A DNA stretch of 25,030 nucleotides from JBHGBB01 sp041946755 (GTDB lineage Bacteria; UBP4; UBA4092; JAOAEQ01): contig JBHGBB010000030.1 in assembly GCA_041946755.1 (NCBI GenBank), positions 1-25,030 on the forward strand. The letters run 5' to 3'. The notes below the pieces were generated by a model. That model saw nothing but the letters and a program-made list of their open reading frames with translations. It made no database searches and was not told the DNA's origin. Position numbers and translations under genes: made by a program. This document shows, in pieces, positions 5,914 through 14,254 of the stretch. Position 1 is the first letter of the stretch, and every line of letters starts with the position of its first letter.

Positions 5914-7356
5914 ATGAAGATAGAGCGATGTCTACTAATCAATCCGCCATCCGGATTATATCGCCGGGATGACCGATGCCAGTCGAAAGTAGAAGATCAA
6001 ACGGTATCGGTGATATTCCCGCCGATAGAACTGGGATATTTAGCCACTATGCTGGAACAGAAAGAGGTTATCTGCCAGATCCAGGATTATCCGGCTACCG
6101 GCGGCGATTGGGATATCTTCCGGTCAGCTATCCATCTATTCAAACCGCAGATGCTGGTAATTAATACCACTACCCCGACCATGGCCAACGATTTAAAATC
6201 GGCAATGTTCGCGAAATCGATCAATCCGGAAATAGTCACCGTCGCTCGCGGTGAATATTTCAGTTTCCATGATCAAGAGATATTGAGTGTGTACCCACAG
6301 GTAGATATTTTACTTCGTGGGGAATCGGAATTAACTATCGCCGAATTGGTTACCGCTACTGATTTAAGTTCTGTTCTCGGAATAACGTATCGCTCTACTA
6401 ATTCCGAAATCAATAATCCGCAATCCGAAATCGTTCGTACTCCTGACCGGCCGCTTTTGGATAATCTCGATTCGATACCGTTTCCCTCCCGGCATTTGTT
6501 GGATAACCGGGTATATCGGAGCCCGGAAAATGGGGAGTTGATCACCGTAATTCAAGCCAGTCGAGGCTGCCCGGCCCGATGCATCTTCTGTTCCGCGCCA
6601 ATCGTTGCCGGGCATAAAGTGCGGATGCGGAGTCCAGGGAATGTCGCTGCTGAGGTTGAAGAATGCGTAACCAAATTCGGAATAAAGAATTTCCTGTTTA
6701 ATGCCGATACCTTCACCTGGAATAAAGATTGGGTCATCGAATTATGCCAGAAACTGGTGGCGATGAATCTCGGTATCCGCTGGGGAGCGAATTCCCGAGT
6801 CGATACCGTTGAACCGGAAATGCTGCAATGGATGAAACGTGCCGGATGCTGGGTAGTCGGTTATGGTATCGAAAGCGGGAATCAGGATATTCTGAATAAA
6901 ATGAAAAAGGGGATTACCCTGGATAAGATTCGGACTGCGATTAAACTGACTAAAGCAGCTAAACTGAAAACCCATGCGTTCTATGTTCTCGGCTTACCCT
7001 GGGAAACCGAAGCGACTATTAAAGATACTATCCGGTTTGCTAAAGAACTGGATACTTCCTTTTTCGATTTTAATATCGCCTATCCGCTTCCGGGAACCGA
7101 ACTAAACGATATCGTTCAGAGAGAGAACCTCTTAGTTATTTCCGATGCCAGCCAGGCGAGTTATGCGATGCCAGCAGTCCGGTCGCAGACCTTATCCCCG
7201 GAACAATTAGCCAAATATCGGAAATCTGCGTTATGGCAATTATATCTCCGCCCTACCTATATTTTCCGGACGCTTTTAACTGCCGGTAGTCCCCGAATTA
7301 TGGTAAACTATCTCCGTTTTGCATATCGTCGAGTACTTAACCTACTTAAAAACTAA
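5914..7356 (+). CDS. B12-binding-domain radical SAM protein
   Basis: This 480-residue protein has an N-terminal Rossmann-like cobalamin-binding domain (about 1-150) and a radical SAM barrel with the cluster motif CPARCIFC (C219, C223, C226). GYGIESGNQDIL follows, the SAM-binding 'GxES' strand, and then a helical tail. Relatives act on lipids, hopanoids, tetrapyrroles and natural products, and the substrate here is unknown. The B12 domain shows IQDYPA where many members have DxHxxG, so lower-axial His ligation may be lost. Residues 161-173 (STNSEINNPQSEI) look like an in-frame insertion of a TCCGAAATC-type repeat between the two domains. I choose ATG 5914 over the in-frame TTG two codons upstream; neither has a good ribosome site. 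The next gene, a glycoside hydrolase, starts 48 bases later. Confidence 0.88.
   Translation: MKIERCLLINPPSGLYRRDDRCQSKVEDQTVSVIFPPIELGYLATMLEQKEVICQIQDYPATGGDWDIFRSAIHLFKPQMLVINTTTPTMANDLKSAMFAKSINPEIVTVARGEYFSFHDQEILSVYPQVDILLRGESELTIAELVTATDLSSVLGITYRSTNSEINNPQSEIVRTPDRPLLDNLDSIPFPSRHLLDNRVYRSPENGELITVIQASRGCPARCIFCSAPIVAGHKVRMRSPGNVAAEVEECVTKFGIKNFLFNADTFTWNKDWVIELCQKLVAMNLGIRWGANSRVDTVEPEMLQWMKRAGCWVVGYGIESGNQDILNKMKKGITLDKIRTAIKLTKAAKLKTHAFYVLGLPWETEATIKDTIRFAKELDTSFFDFNIAYPLPGTELNDIVQRENLLVISDASQASYAMPAVRSQTLSPEQLAKYRKSALWQLYLRPTYIFRTLLTAGSPRIMVNYLRFAYRRVLNLLKN
6400..6432 (+). repeat. TCCGAAATC-type repeat within the radical SAM gene
   Basis: Two copies of TCCGAAATC (in ATTCCGAAATC and CAATCCGAAATCG) flank AATAATCCG. 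The unit matches the intergenic repeat at 3401-3443 in style. It reads NSEINNPQSEI in the gene, at the linker between the B12 and radical SAM domains. Confidence 0.55.
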
Positions 7357-7404
7357 CTTATTATCAACAACACCATTTTATATCTATATTAATGAGGAAA
7401 CAAA

Positions 7405-10257
7405 ATGAAATTGAATCACCGTATCTTTAGTACACCAACCGCTGAATTCCGTAGTGCACCGTTTTGGTCCTGGAACGACAAGCTTGAACCCCAAGAACTA
7501 GTTCGGCAAATTAAAGAAATGAAACAGCAGGGAATCGGCGGATTCTTTATGCATACCCGCATCGGATTGATTACTCCTTATCTTTCGAAAGAATATATGA
7601 CCTGTATTCGTACCGCAGTAAAAGCGGCGAAAGATAATAAGATGCTCGCCTGGCTCTATGATGAAGACCGATGGCCGAGCGGATTTGCCGGCGGCATCGT
7701 ACCAAAACTGAATAAAGATTTTCGGATGAAAGGTTTATGGTATGACACCAAAAACAAGCGGTTTAAAGTGCTGACCATGAAAATGGGTATCCCCTGGTTC
7801 AATGACGCTTGTTATACCGACACCTTGAATCCGAAAGCGATTAAAGCGTTCATAAAAAGCACCCACGATGCATATACCCGGGTTTGTGGCTCCGAATATG
7901 GTAAAGTCATTCCCGGAATTTTTACCGATGAACCGAACTATTTCTATGATACGTTCTCGAAACCTTCTATTCCCTGGACTACCGGGCTCCGGAAATATTT
8001 TAAACATAAAAATGGGTATGACCTCCAGCCGCATCTCATTTCGCTGTTTGAAAATAAAGGGAACTACCATCAAATCCGGTTCGATTACCGGAAAACGGTT
8101 ACCAGCCTCTTTGTTGAAGCATATACCAAACAGATTTATGACTGGTGCGATAAATATGGAATCCAGTCTACCGGCCATATGATTTGCGAAGATAACCTTT
8201 TGATGCAGACGCAGTGGATTGGCGCTGCGATGCCGCATTATGAATATATGCAGCAGCCGGGTATAGACCATTTAAACCTGAATATCAACGACCTGATTAC
8301 CGCAAAACAGGTTAGTTCGGTTGCCAACCAGTTAGGTCGGAAACGAATTCTCTCCGAACTGTTCGGATGCAGCGGGCAGAATATGAAGTTCCTGGATCGG
8401 AAATGGATTGCGGATTGGCATTATCTTAACGGCATCAATTTCATGACTGAGCATTTATGCCTGTATTCTATGAAAGGCAGACGGAAACGGGATTATCCAC
8501 CGAACCTGTATTATCAGCAGCCATGGTGGAAGTATAACCGGTATATTCAGGATTATTTCGCCCGGTTAAGTTATGTATTGTCGCAAGGAGACCGGGTAAA
8601 TTCCGTATTAGTCCTGCATCCGATCGGCAGTGTATGGAGCGTTTATACTCCGATGGATGAGAAGCCGGTTGAAACCTATAATAAGCCATTTATTGAGTTG
8701 AGCGAAAACCTTTTAGCCGCAAAATGGGATTATGATTATGGCGATGAAACCATCATCGCGAAATATGGTAAGGTTGAAGGAAACCAGTTCTGCATCGGCC
8801 AGCAGAAATATGCTGCCGTGATTATTCCGCCAAGTTTATCCTGGGAAAAGAAAACGGTTGCCCTCTTATCGCAATTTCTCGCCGGTGGCGGGAAAGTGAT
8901 TAAAATCGCGCCATATCCAACCTTAATCAATGGTATTAAAGATAAGGCGATAACCCCAGTTCTTGACCAGGCAGTGATCAGCTCGATTGACTCCGATAAA
9001 ATAGATCAGGTATTAACGAAATTAATTAGAAAAGATGTTCAGGTGTTCGATGCTAAAGGGAACAATATCCCGGAAATCTGGTATCATCATCGGCAAATCG
9101 AAGATGCTGATTTCTATTTCCTCGCTAATACCAACCATGATCAAGGATTCGAAGCGATAGTTGAATTAGCGAAATCCGGGACTTGGGAATTATGGGATAC
9201 CTTAACCGGTGACGTTGTTCCGCTTGAAGCAAAACCAAGTAACGGGAAATCCCAGTTCAAATTATCATTTATGCCGGCAGGGTCATATCTGCTATGCTGC
9301 CATCCAAACTCCGGTAAATCGAGCGGTGCGAAAGTATCTTCAGCAATCCCGCAGAATAAAATAGTAAGTAAGGTTAAATTAGCTCCGGAATGGGATTATA
9401 TCCGAGAGAATGAAAATGCGCTTACTTTGGATTATTGCCGGTATCAACTTAAATCGGGTCCTTGGAGCCAACAGGAACCGACCATGAAAGTGTTTGAATT
9501 GATTCGGCAGCAGAAGATAGGAACGCCATTCAAAATTCAGTATACCTTCAATCTTGGTTTCCAACCGAATCCAAAACAGCGGGTATGGTTGGTATTAGAG
9601 TCACCGGAAAAATATCGGATTTCTATCAATGGAAAACCGATTTCAGCGTTGCAGAAGAAAGAGTTCTGGTATGACATCTCCTTTAAGAAACTCGAAATTA
9701 CCAAGGTTATCAATCTCGGCCAAAATATCATCGAAATTGCCGGGATAACTGAGAAGGAATCGGAAATCGAAAGCTGCTATATCATCGGCGATTTTGCCGT
9801 TAAATCGAATGACCATACCACATTCCAACTGGTTCCGGAGAAACCGATACTTCGTTCCGGTAATTGGATCGATCAAGGATATCCATTTTATGCCGGGTCA
9901 TTCAAGGTACAGCAGGAGATAGCCCTGAAGATAAAAGCCAAACAGCGGGTATTTCTCGAATTCGATCAGGTTAATGCTACTGCCTGCGAAGTTTGGATTA
10001 ATAATAAAAAGGTTACTACCTGGTACTGGTCGCCATTCTCGGTTGAGATAACCCAATATCTGAAAAAGCAGGGGAAGAACAAAATCACCTTAAAACTGGT
10101 TAATTCATTAAGGAACTTATTAGGTCCGCATCATCATATTAAGGGTGAACTAACTTCAGTCGGTCCCGGCAGTTTCCGGGATTGGAAGAATTGGACTGAT
10201 ACCTATTGTTTCGTTCCTTTCGGCGTCAGTGCCGGTAAGATAGTAATTAGTAAATAA
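7405..10257 (+). CDS. Large glycoside hydrolase, GH106-like (alpha-L-rhamnosidase-related)
   Basis: This 950-residue protein begins at once with a TIM-barrel-like domain: APFWSWND (18-25), MKQQGIGGFFMHTRIG (39-54), YDEDRWPSG (85-93) and FTDEP (173-177). These are hallmarks of large hydrolases related to family GH106, which remove rhamnose or similar sugars from polysaccharides. The C-terminal 300 residues have a beta-sandwich pattern (WVLESPEKYRISINGK; VFLEFDQVNATACEVWINN) like sugar-binding modules. No signal peptide is visible, so it may act in the cytoplasm on imported oligosaccharides. The start is supported by GAGGAAA about 7 bases before the ATG. It is followed by another putative hydrolase and, further on, by sugar-modifying genes. 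The exact substrate and catalytic residues are not determined. Confidence 0.72.
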   Translation: MKLNHRIFSTPTAEFRSAPFWSWNDKLEPQELVRQIKEMKQQGIGGFFMHTRIGLITPYLSKEYMTCIRTAVKAAKDNKMLAWLYDEDRWPSGFAGGIVPKLNKDFRMKGLWYDTKNKRFKVLTMKMGIPWFNDACYTDTLNPKAIKAFIKSTHDAYTRVCGSEYGKVIPGIFTDEPNYFYDTFSKPSIPWTTGLRKYFKHKNGYDLQPHLISLFENKGNYHQIRFDYRKTVTSLFVEAYTKQIYDWCDKYGIQSTGHMICEDNLLMQTQWIGAAMPHYEYMQQPGIDHLNLNINDLITAKQVSSVANQLGRKRILSELFGCSGQNMKFLDRKWIADWHYLNGINFMTEHLCLYSMKGRRKRDYPPNLYYQQPWWKYNRYIQDYFARLSYVLSQGDRVNSVLVLHPIGSVWSVYTPMDEKPVETYNKPFIELSENLLAAKWDYDYGDETIIAKYGKVEGNQFCIGQQKYAAVIIPPSLSWEKKTVALLSQFLAGGGKVIKIAPYPTLINGIKDKAITPVLDQAVISSIDSDKIDQVLTKLIRKDVQVFDAKGNNIPEIWYHHRQIEDADFYFLANTNHDQGFEAIVELAKSGTWELWDTLTGDVVPLEAKPSNGKSQFKLSFMPAGSYLLCCHPNSGKSSGAKVSSAIPQNKIVSKVKLAPEWDYIRENENALTLDYCRYQLKSGPWSQQEPTMKVFELIRQQKIGTPFKIQYTFNLGFQPNPKQRVWLVLESPEKYRISINGKPISALQKKEFWYDISFKKLEITKVINLGQNIIEIAGITEKESEIESCYIIGDFAVKSNDHTTFQLVPEKPILRSGNWIDQGYPFYAGSFKVQQEIALKIKAKQRVFLEFDQVNATACEVWINNKKVTTWYWSPFSVEITQYLKKQGKNKITLKLVNSLRNLLGPHHHIKGELTSVGPGSFRDWKNWTDTYCFVPFGVSAGKIVISK

Positions 10258-10387
10258 TAGTTAGTTAAGAAATTAGGTAATATCTATGATTAATATTCAT
10301 TTCGGAAACGAAAGGAGTGAGCGGATACTAAGATCGACCGATCTTGATATTGTTAACGAATAACCATACAACAAAAAAGAGAACCTT

Positions 10388-11656
10388 ATGGATTATTTTA
10401 ATAACCAAGTCGGATGGAAACACCTGGTCCGTAACCTTGTAGGGATAACTATTATTGGCAGCATGATTTGGTCTATTGGCTGTTCAACCCTTGGCAAATC
10501 CGTAAAACATGAGCAGCCAGCAGGAAAACAAACGGCGGCGATGAAGATTGTGGTACATGAATCGAAGACTTCAACCTTGCCAATGGATAGCTCCAAAGAA
10601 GTTCGGGCAATCTGGTTACATGGACGATATATTGACGAGGAAGGAGTCGACAAAGTAGTTGATCGGCTGACAGAATATCGGATTAATACCGTGATTCTGC
10701 TAGTTAAAGGGATTGGCGGCTCCGTAGATTTTCAAAGCGCTACCGCTCGCGTTTTGAAACCCGAAAAAGATACCTTGCGAGATTTTATTACTGCCTGCCA
10801 TAAACGAAGAATGGAAGTTCATGCCTGGTTGATGTATCATGGTGATACCCAATGGGTAACCAATCATCCGGAAGAAGGAATGTATAAAGCCGGAGATTCC
10901 ACCAATTGGAATGCGGGACCGGTACCGGTAAATAAGGAAAAAGTATGTCCGCTTGCACCCGGATATCATGAATATTTTCTTGGATTAATTGGTGATCTTA
11001 TCGATAATTATGATATTGATGGGATTCATCTGGATGGCATCCGATATGGCCATATGCTATATTGTTTCTGTCCGCGGCATCAGCAGAAAGCGAAAGAGTT
11101 GGGGATCGATCTCGACCATATCCGGGCATTGGCGTATAAAATGCTCTATGTGCAGAAGTCGACTAAAGGGGCTTATATCAATGCCTATAAAAAAGGCGAT
11201 AAGGATGTGGTTAAATGGGTGCAACAGCGGCAGGATGAAATTACCTCGGTCACCAAAGAGGTTAAAGAACTGATTCAGAAGAAGAAACCGAATTTGAAAT
11301 TATCGGCAGCATTAATGCCGGAAGGCGGCGAAGCGGACGATACCTTTGCTTTATGCCATTATGGGCAGAACTATCGGGAGTTAGGTAAATATCTGGATTT
11401 CATCTGTCCGATGTCGTATCAAGGTGGATTCGGTAAAAAAACCGATTGGGTCGTTGCTATTGCCAAACGAGTTGAAGCAGAAACCGGGAAGCCGGTTTAT
11501 GTTGGAGTGCAAGGGTTTGGATTAACCAAAACCTTTACCGTAGCAGAGTTTACCGAAACTTTAAAAGCAGTTAAAAAAGACCGGCTCCATGGATTTACCA
11601 TTTTCCGGTATGGGACTTTGAATGCTGAAATGGAAAAAGCGGTAAAAGAGAATTAG
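10388..11656 (+). CDS. Lipoprotein of the GHL10 / family-10-like glycosyl hydrolase group
   Basis: This 422-residue protein has an N-terminal hydrophobic segment ending in a lipobox-like WSIGC (Cys32), which predicts a lipid-anchored protein exported by Sec. The mature part is a TIM barrel: EVRAIWLHGRYI (71-82), a central strand DGIHLDGIRY (211-220) with the paired Asp residues seen in GHL10/YddW-like proteins, and ICPMSYQGGFG near the end. Members are thought to cleave polysaccharides or peptidoglycan glycans, with few tested. About 130 bases separate it from the previous gene. That gap holds an AAGATCG / CGATCTT palindrome (10330-10345) and an unused AAAGGAG. AGAGAA is the only weak ribosome site at the ATG. 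Confidence 0.75.
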   Translation: MDYFNNQVGWKHLVRNLVGITIIGSMIWSIGCSTLGKSVKHEQPAGKQTAAMKIVVHESKTSTLPMDSSKEVRAIWLHGRYIDEEGVDKVVDRLTEYRINTVILLVKGIGGSVDFQSATARVLKPEKDTLRDFITACHKRRMEVHAWLMYHGDTQWVTNHPEEGMYKAGDSTNWNAGPVPVNKEKVCPLAPGYHEYFLGLIGDLIDNYDIDGIHLDGIRYGHMLYCFCPRHQQKAKELGIDLDHIRALAYKMLYVQKSTKGAYINAYKKGDKDVVKWVQQRQDEITSVTKEVKELIQKKKPNLKLSAALMPEGGEADDTFALCHYGQNYRELGKYLDFICPMSYQGGFGKKTDWVVAIAKRVEAETGKPVYVGVQGFGLTKTFTVAEFTETLKAVKKDRLHGFTIFRYGTLNAEMEKAVKEN

Positions 11657-11690
11657 TTCGGTTCATAGCAACTGAAAAGAGATAAACTTT

Positions 11691-11805
11691 AACCACAGAG
11701 GGCACTGAGAACTACAGAGCGTTTATCTGGTCATTCCTGCGAAAGTAGGAATCCAGGCATACATGATTTCTCAGTTCTTCTCTGCGTCCTCTGTGGCATG
11801 GTTTT
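11691..11805. repeat. CACAGAGG imperfect long palindrome with nested GAAA-loop hairpin
   Basis: The left arm (11691-11719, AACCACAGAGG...) pairs imperfectly with the right arm (11770-11805, ...CCTCTGTGGCATGGTT), with a perfect 8-bp core CACAGAGG / CCTCTGTG. Nested inside is an 8-bp stem ATTCCTGC / GTAGGAAT (11733-11752, one G-U) capped by GAAA, a GNRA tetraloop. It lies between the lipoprotein gene and the glycosyltransferase gene. Similar CACAGAG and ATTCCTGCGAAAG elements are common in uncultured bacterial genomes. Confidence 0.65.
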
Positions 11806-11815
11806 TATCTGAAAA

Positions 11816-11840
11816 CTGACAACTGACAACTAACAACTGA
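11816..11840. repeat. Heptamer tandem repeat CTGACAA
   Basis: CTGACAA, CTGACAA, CTAACAA, CTGA in a 7-base period, ending 6 bases before the glycosyltransferase ATG. It occupies the place where the ribosome-binding site would lie. Confidence 0.65.
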
Positions 11841-11846
11841 TTTACT

Positions 11847-12575
11847 ATGATCTACGTTTGTTTACCGGCATATAACGAAGAGCAGGCGTTACCGAAACTT
11901 TTCGATAAGTTTATCGCGTTGATTCAATCCGATAAACAAACATTTCGGTTTATTCTGGTAAACGATGGCAGCCGCGATAAAACCCAAATTGTTGCTGAAC
12001 AATATCTCTCGAAATTACCGCTAGACATCATCGTTCATCCGACTAATAAAGGGTTGGGTGAAGCCATTAAATCCGGTCTGAAATCCGCTGCCGTTCAAGC
12101 GCAGAATAATGATATTATCATCAACCTTGATGCCGATAATACCCATGACCCGAATGTTATCCCCAGATTAATCGAAAAAATCGGAGAAGGATTTGATATC
12201 GTTATCGCTTCCCGATATCAGCCGGGAAGTAAACAGGTGGGGGTGCCTTTTTTACGGCGGGTATGCAGTTGGGGTGCCCGGTTTGTATTCCGATTCTACT
12301 TACCGATAAAGTCCGTTAAAGATTATACCTGCGGGTACCGGGCTTATCGGGCAAGCCTGATTAAACAAGGTTTTGCGGAATATGGCGATGCTCTGATTGA
12401 AGCGAAAGGATTCGCATGCACTGATGAACTCCTGATTAAATTAAGTAAGTATACTTCTAAAATTGCAGAAGTGCCGTTTATCCTGCGGTATGATTTAAAA
12501 GATGGGTCGAGTAAAATCAATATCCCCAAAACGGTTCTCGCTACCCTGAAACTCCTCTGGAAAACCAATAAGTAA
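11847..12575 (+). CDS. Family 2 glycosyltransferase, dolichol-phosphate-mannose-synthase-like
   Basis: This 242-residue GT-A enzyme would transfer a sugar from a nucleotide-sugar to a lipid phosphate or other acceptor at the inner face of the membrane. It shows LPAYNEE (6-12), VNDGSRDKT (38-46), the metal-binding DAD (95-97), ASRYQPGS and CGYRAYR. The end RYDLKDGSSKI is typical of the polyprenyl-phosphate mannosyl/glucosyl transferase group. No transmembrane helices follow, so it is the soluble short form. A CTGACAA array replaces a normal ribosome site in front of it, and a long hairpin follows. It could supply the lipid-linked sugar used by the GT-C-like protein at 4089-5735; that link is inference. 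Confidence 0.85.
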   Translation: MIYVCLPAYNEEQALPKLFDKFIALIQSDKQTFRFILVNDGSRDKTQIVAEQYLSKLPLDIIVHPTNKGLGEAIKSGLKSAAVQAQNNDIIINLDADNTHDPNVIPRLIEKIGEGFDIVIASRYQPGSKQVGVPFLRRVCSWGARFVFRFYLPIKSVKDYTCGYRAYRASLIKQGFAEYGDALIEAKGFACTDELLIKLSKYTSKIAEVPFILRYDLKDGSSKINIPKTVLATLKLLWKTNK

Positions 12576-12578
12576 AAA

Positions 12579-12656
12579 ATCAATGTAAAATGTAAATTTA
12601 GCATTGCAAATTTGAAATTGAAAATGCTAAATGCTAAATTTTAGATTTATATTGAT
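12579..12656 (+). repeat. Long AT-rich hairpin just after the glycosyltransferase gene
   Basis: Arms of 27 bases (12579-12605 and 12630-12656) pair at 24 positions including two G-U pairs. The structure begins three bases after the TAA and may end transcription or protect the 3' end, though no T run follows. The left arm includes the 15-mer also found at 2732-2746. Confidence 0.55.
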
Positions 12657-12687
12657 ACACTATCGATTCTCTTCAATTCCACCTATA

Positions 12688-12908
12688 TCCCGAAATCAGT
12701 TTGGCAGCCTGACAAACTGATTTGGGGAACGTGGGTAATATAGGGATATCGGATATCCCTATATCTCTCTTCGGATATAAACCACATAAAAAGGTCAATA
12801 TTGTACGGAAATCAGGGGTAATGAAAATCAAATTGGCAGGTTGCCAATTTGATTTTTTACCCTTATTTATCTTGTGCTTTGACGAGGGATATCGGATATC
12901 CCTCGTCA
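12688..12908. repeat. Four-hairpin array A-B-A'-B' with compensatory differences
   Basis: A (12688-12728): arms CCCGAAATCAGTTTG / CAAACTGATTTGGGG with inner CA-GCC-TG. B (12738-12764): 12-bp perfect arms around CGG. A' (12824-12856, extendable to 12815-12863): 15-bp perfect arms AAAATCAAATTGGCA / TGCCAATTTGATTTT around GGT. B' (12880-12908): 13-bp perfect arms around CGG. A and A' share most bases, and B and B' share GGGATAT-CGG-ATATCCC. Where the copies differ, both arms change together. Short reading frames crossing it on both strands (12673-12909 and 12722-12919) are not convincing as genes. Confidence 0.75.
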
Positions 12909-12958
12909 TCGCTCCATAGTCAGACCGGAAAAATCAGCTGGTAAAAACCTGATATTTC

Positions 12959-12987
12959 TTGCCTAGATTGAGTTTTCAGGCTAGAAT
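12959..12987 (+). promoter_or_regulatory. Candidate promoter of the DUF4432 gene
   Basis: TTGCCT (12959-12964, 4 of 6), a 17-base spacer and TAGAAT (12982-12987, 5 of 6). The -10 context AGGCTAGAAT also occurs at the ftsH promoter candidate. Confidence 0.5.
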
Positions 12988-13035
12988 AATTTTAACCTTA
13001 TTAAGGTTTATATAAAATTTTAGCTATTTTTGCTC

Positions 13036-14115
13036 ATGAAAGCGATTATGTCTAATCTATTCAATAAACCATATCCAAAAAAGAAACTGATGCAGTATAT
13101 TGGTAATATCTCGCAAGTCGGTGGGTTGAAACATTATGAAATAGCTTCCGGTCCTGGTAAAGGAGTTGGTGCGGTCGATTTTAAGACTGGAACCGGATTC
13201 GAGTTTACCGTTCTTCTTGACCGGGGGATGGATATTTCCGAAGCGCGATATAACGGGCAATCGCTCTGCTGGCGGTCGAGTAACGGCGATATCTCTCCTC
13301 AATTTTTCGACCCTAAAGGAAGAGGATGGCTTAAATCGTTTTTCGGTGGGTTAATGATAACTTGCGGATTAAGTAATGTCGGTATTCCTTGCCAGGATGG
13401 CGGTGAAGAGTATGGTCTTCATGGCCGATATACCAGTTTCCCGGCAAGTAATATCGAAATCGAACAGAAATGGGATAACAATGAGTTCGAAATGAAGGTC
13501 GAAGGCCAGATGCGGGAAACCGCAGTGTTCGGCCCAAACCTTTTATTAACCCGGGAAATTAGCGCTAAATTAGGCGAAAATCGGTTGATTATTCAGGACC
13601 GCATCGAAAACCAAGGTTCGGAAAAAACACCGGTTATGATACTTTACCATTGCAACTTCGGATTCCCCTTGTTGGATGAACATGCTCTTTTGATATCTCC
13701 TACCAAAAAGCTTATCCCGCGTGATGCTGATGCTGAACAAGGGAAAGAAAACTATTTTAAATTCCAGCCGCCGACTAAAGGATATAAAGAGAAAGTATAT
13801 GGGCATGAAATGCAGCCGGATAAACAAGGATTCGTTCATATAGCGTTAGTCAATAAGAACCGTGGATTAGGTATTTATCTGAAATATCTGAAGAAACAAC
13901 TGCCGCAGTTCACCCAATGGAAAATGATGGGACAAGGTACCTATGCTTGTGGACTAGAGCCGGGTAATTGCGGGGTTCTCGGTCGAGTGCAAGAGCGGGA
14001 AGCCGGTACCCTCGAATACCTGAATCCGGGAGAAATCAAGGAAACCCAACTTGAAATAGGAGTACTAACCGGAAAAAAGGATATAGAGCAGTTTATAAAG
14101 CATAATGTCAAATGA
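13036..14115 (+). CDS. DUF4432 family protein, aldose-1-epimerase-like
   Basis: This protein of about 359 residues has a galactose-mutarotase-like beta-sandwich pattern. VLLDRGMDISEARYNGQSL near residue 55 is the signature of DUF4432. GLSNVGIPCQDGGEEYGLHGRYTS gives the conserved His, and YHCNFGFPLLDE and CGLEPGN match later sugar-contacting stretches. Members are presumed to interconvert sugar anomers or bind sugars, and few are tested. ATG 13036 is used here; an in-frame TTG lies two codons upstream and another ATG at 13048. The stop TGA lies inside an AAATGTCAAATG repeat, so the last residues (HNVK) come from repeat sequence. The sugar kinase gene follows after 139 repeat-filled bases. Confidence 0.82.
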   Translation: MKAIMSNLFNKPYPKKKLMQYIGNISQVGGLKHYEIASGPGKGVGAVDFKTGTGFEFTVLLDRGMDISEARYNGQSLCWRSSNGDISPQFFDPKGRGWLKSFFGGLMITCGLSNVGIPCQDGGEEYGLHGRYTSFPASNIEIEQKWDNNEFEMKVEGQMRETAVFGPNLLLTREISAKLGENRLIIQDRIENQGSEKTPVMILYHCNFGFPLLDEHALLISPTKKLIPRDADAEQGKENYFKFQPPTKGYKEKVYGHEMQPDKQGFVHIALVNKNRGLGIYLKYLKKQLPQFTQWKMMGQGTYACGLEPGNCGVLGRVQEREAGTLEYLNPGEIKETQLEIGVLTGKKDIEQFIKHNVK

Positions 14116-14246
14116 TAAATTTCAAATGTCAAATCAATATCAAATGCTTAAATGTCAAAGCCTAGCAAATAGTTTGATATTGGACATTTGACATTGGACA
14201 TTTATTTGTCCGCCTAAGGCGGATTGGATTTTGATATTGGACATTT
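14102..14246. repeat. AAATGTCAAAT / TTTGACATTT repeat cluster with TCCGCC hairpin
   Basis: Several AAATGTCAAA words are followed by inverted TTTGACATT words. A 16-mer TTGATATTGGACATTT occurs exactly at 14174-14189 and 14231-14246, and between these copies is a perfect hairpin TCCGCC-TAA-GGCGGA (14209-14223). The 13-mer ATAATGTCAAATG at 14102-14114 recurs at 17539-17551 in front of acpS. Confidence 0.65.
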
Positions 14247-14254
14247 AATCATTT

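Larger units (their letters stand above)
12576..13035. other. 460-base gene-free interval
   Basis: It contains, in order, the AT-rich hairpin behind the glycosyltransferase gene, the four-hairpin array, a promoter candidate at 12959-12987, a small hairpin AACCTT-ATT-AAGGTT (about 12994-13008), and an AT-rich leader to the next gene. No supported gene is present. Confidence 0.7.

Noticed and set aside
7735..8271. 178-residue minus-strand frame inside the large hydrolase gene
   Set aside because: The plus-strand frame carries clear hydrolase motifs; the antisense frame follows from codon bias.
12673..12919. Short reading frames on both strands across the hairpin array
   Set aside because: Both owe their length to palindromic sequence, have no good ribosome site and resemble no family I know. 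The structure explains them better.
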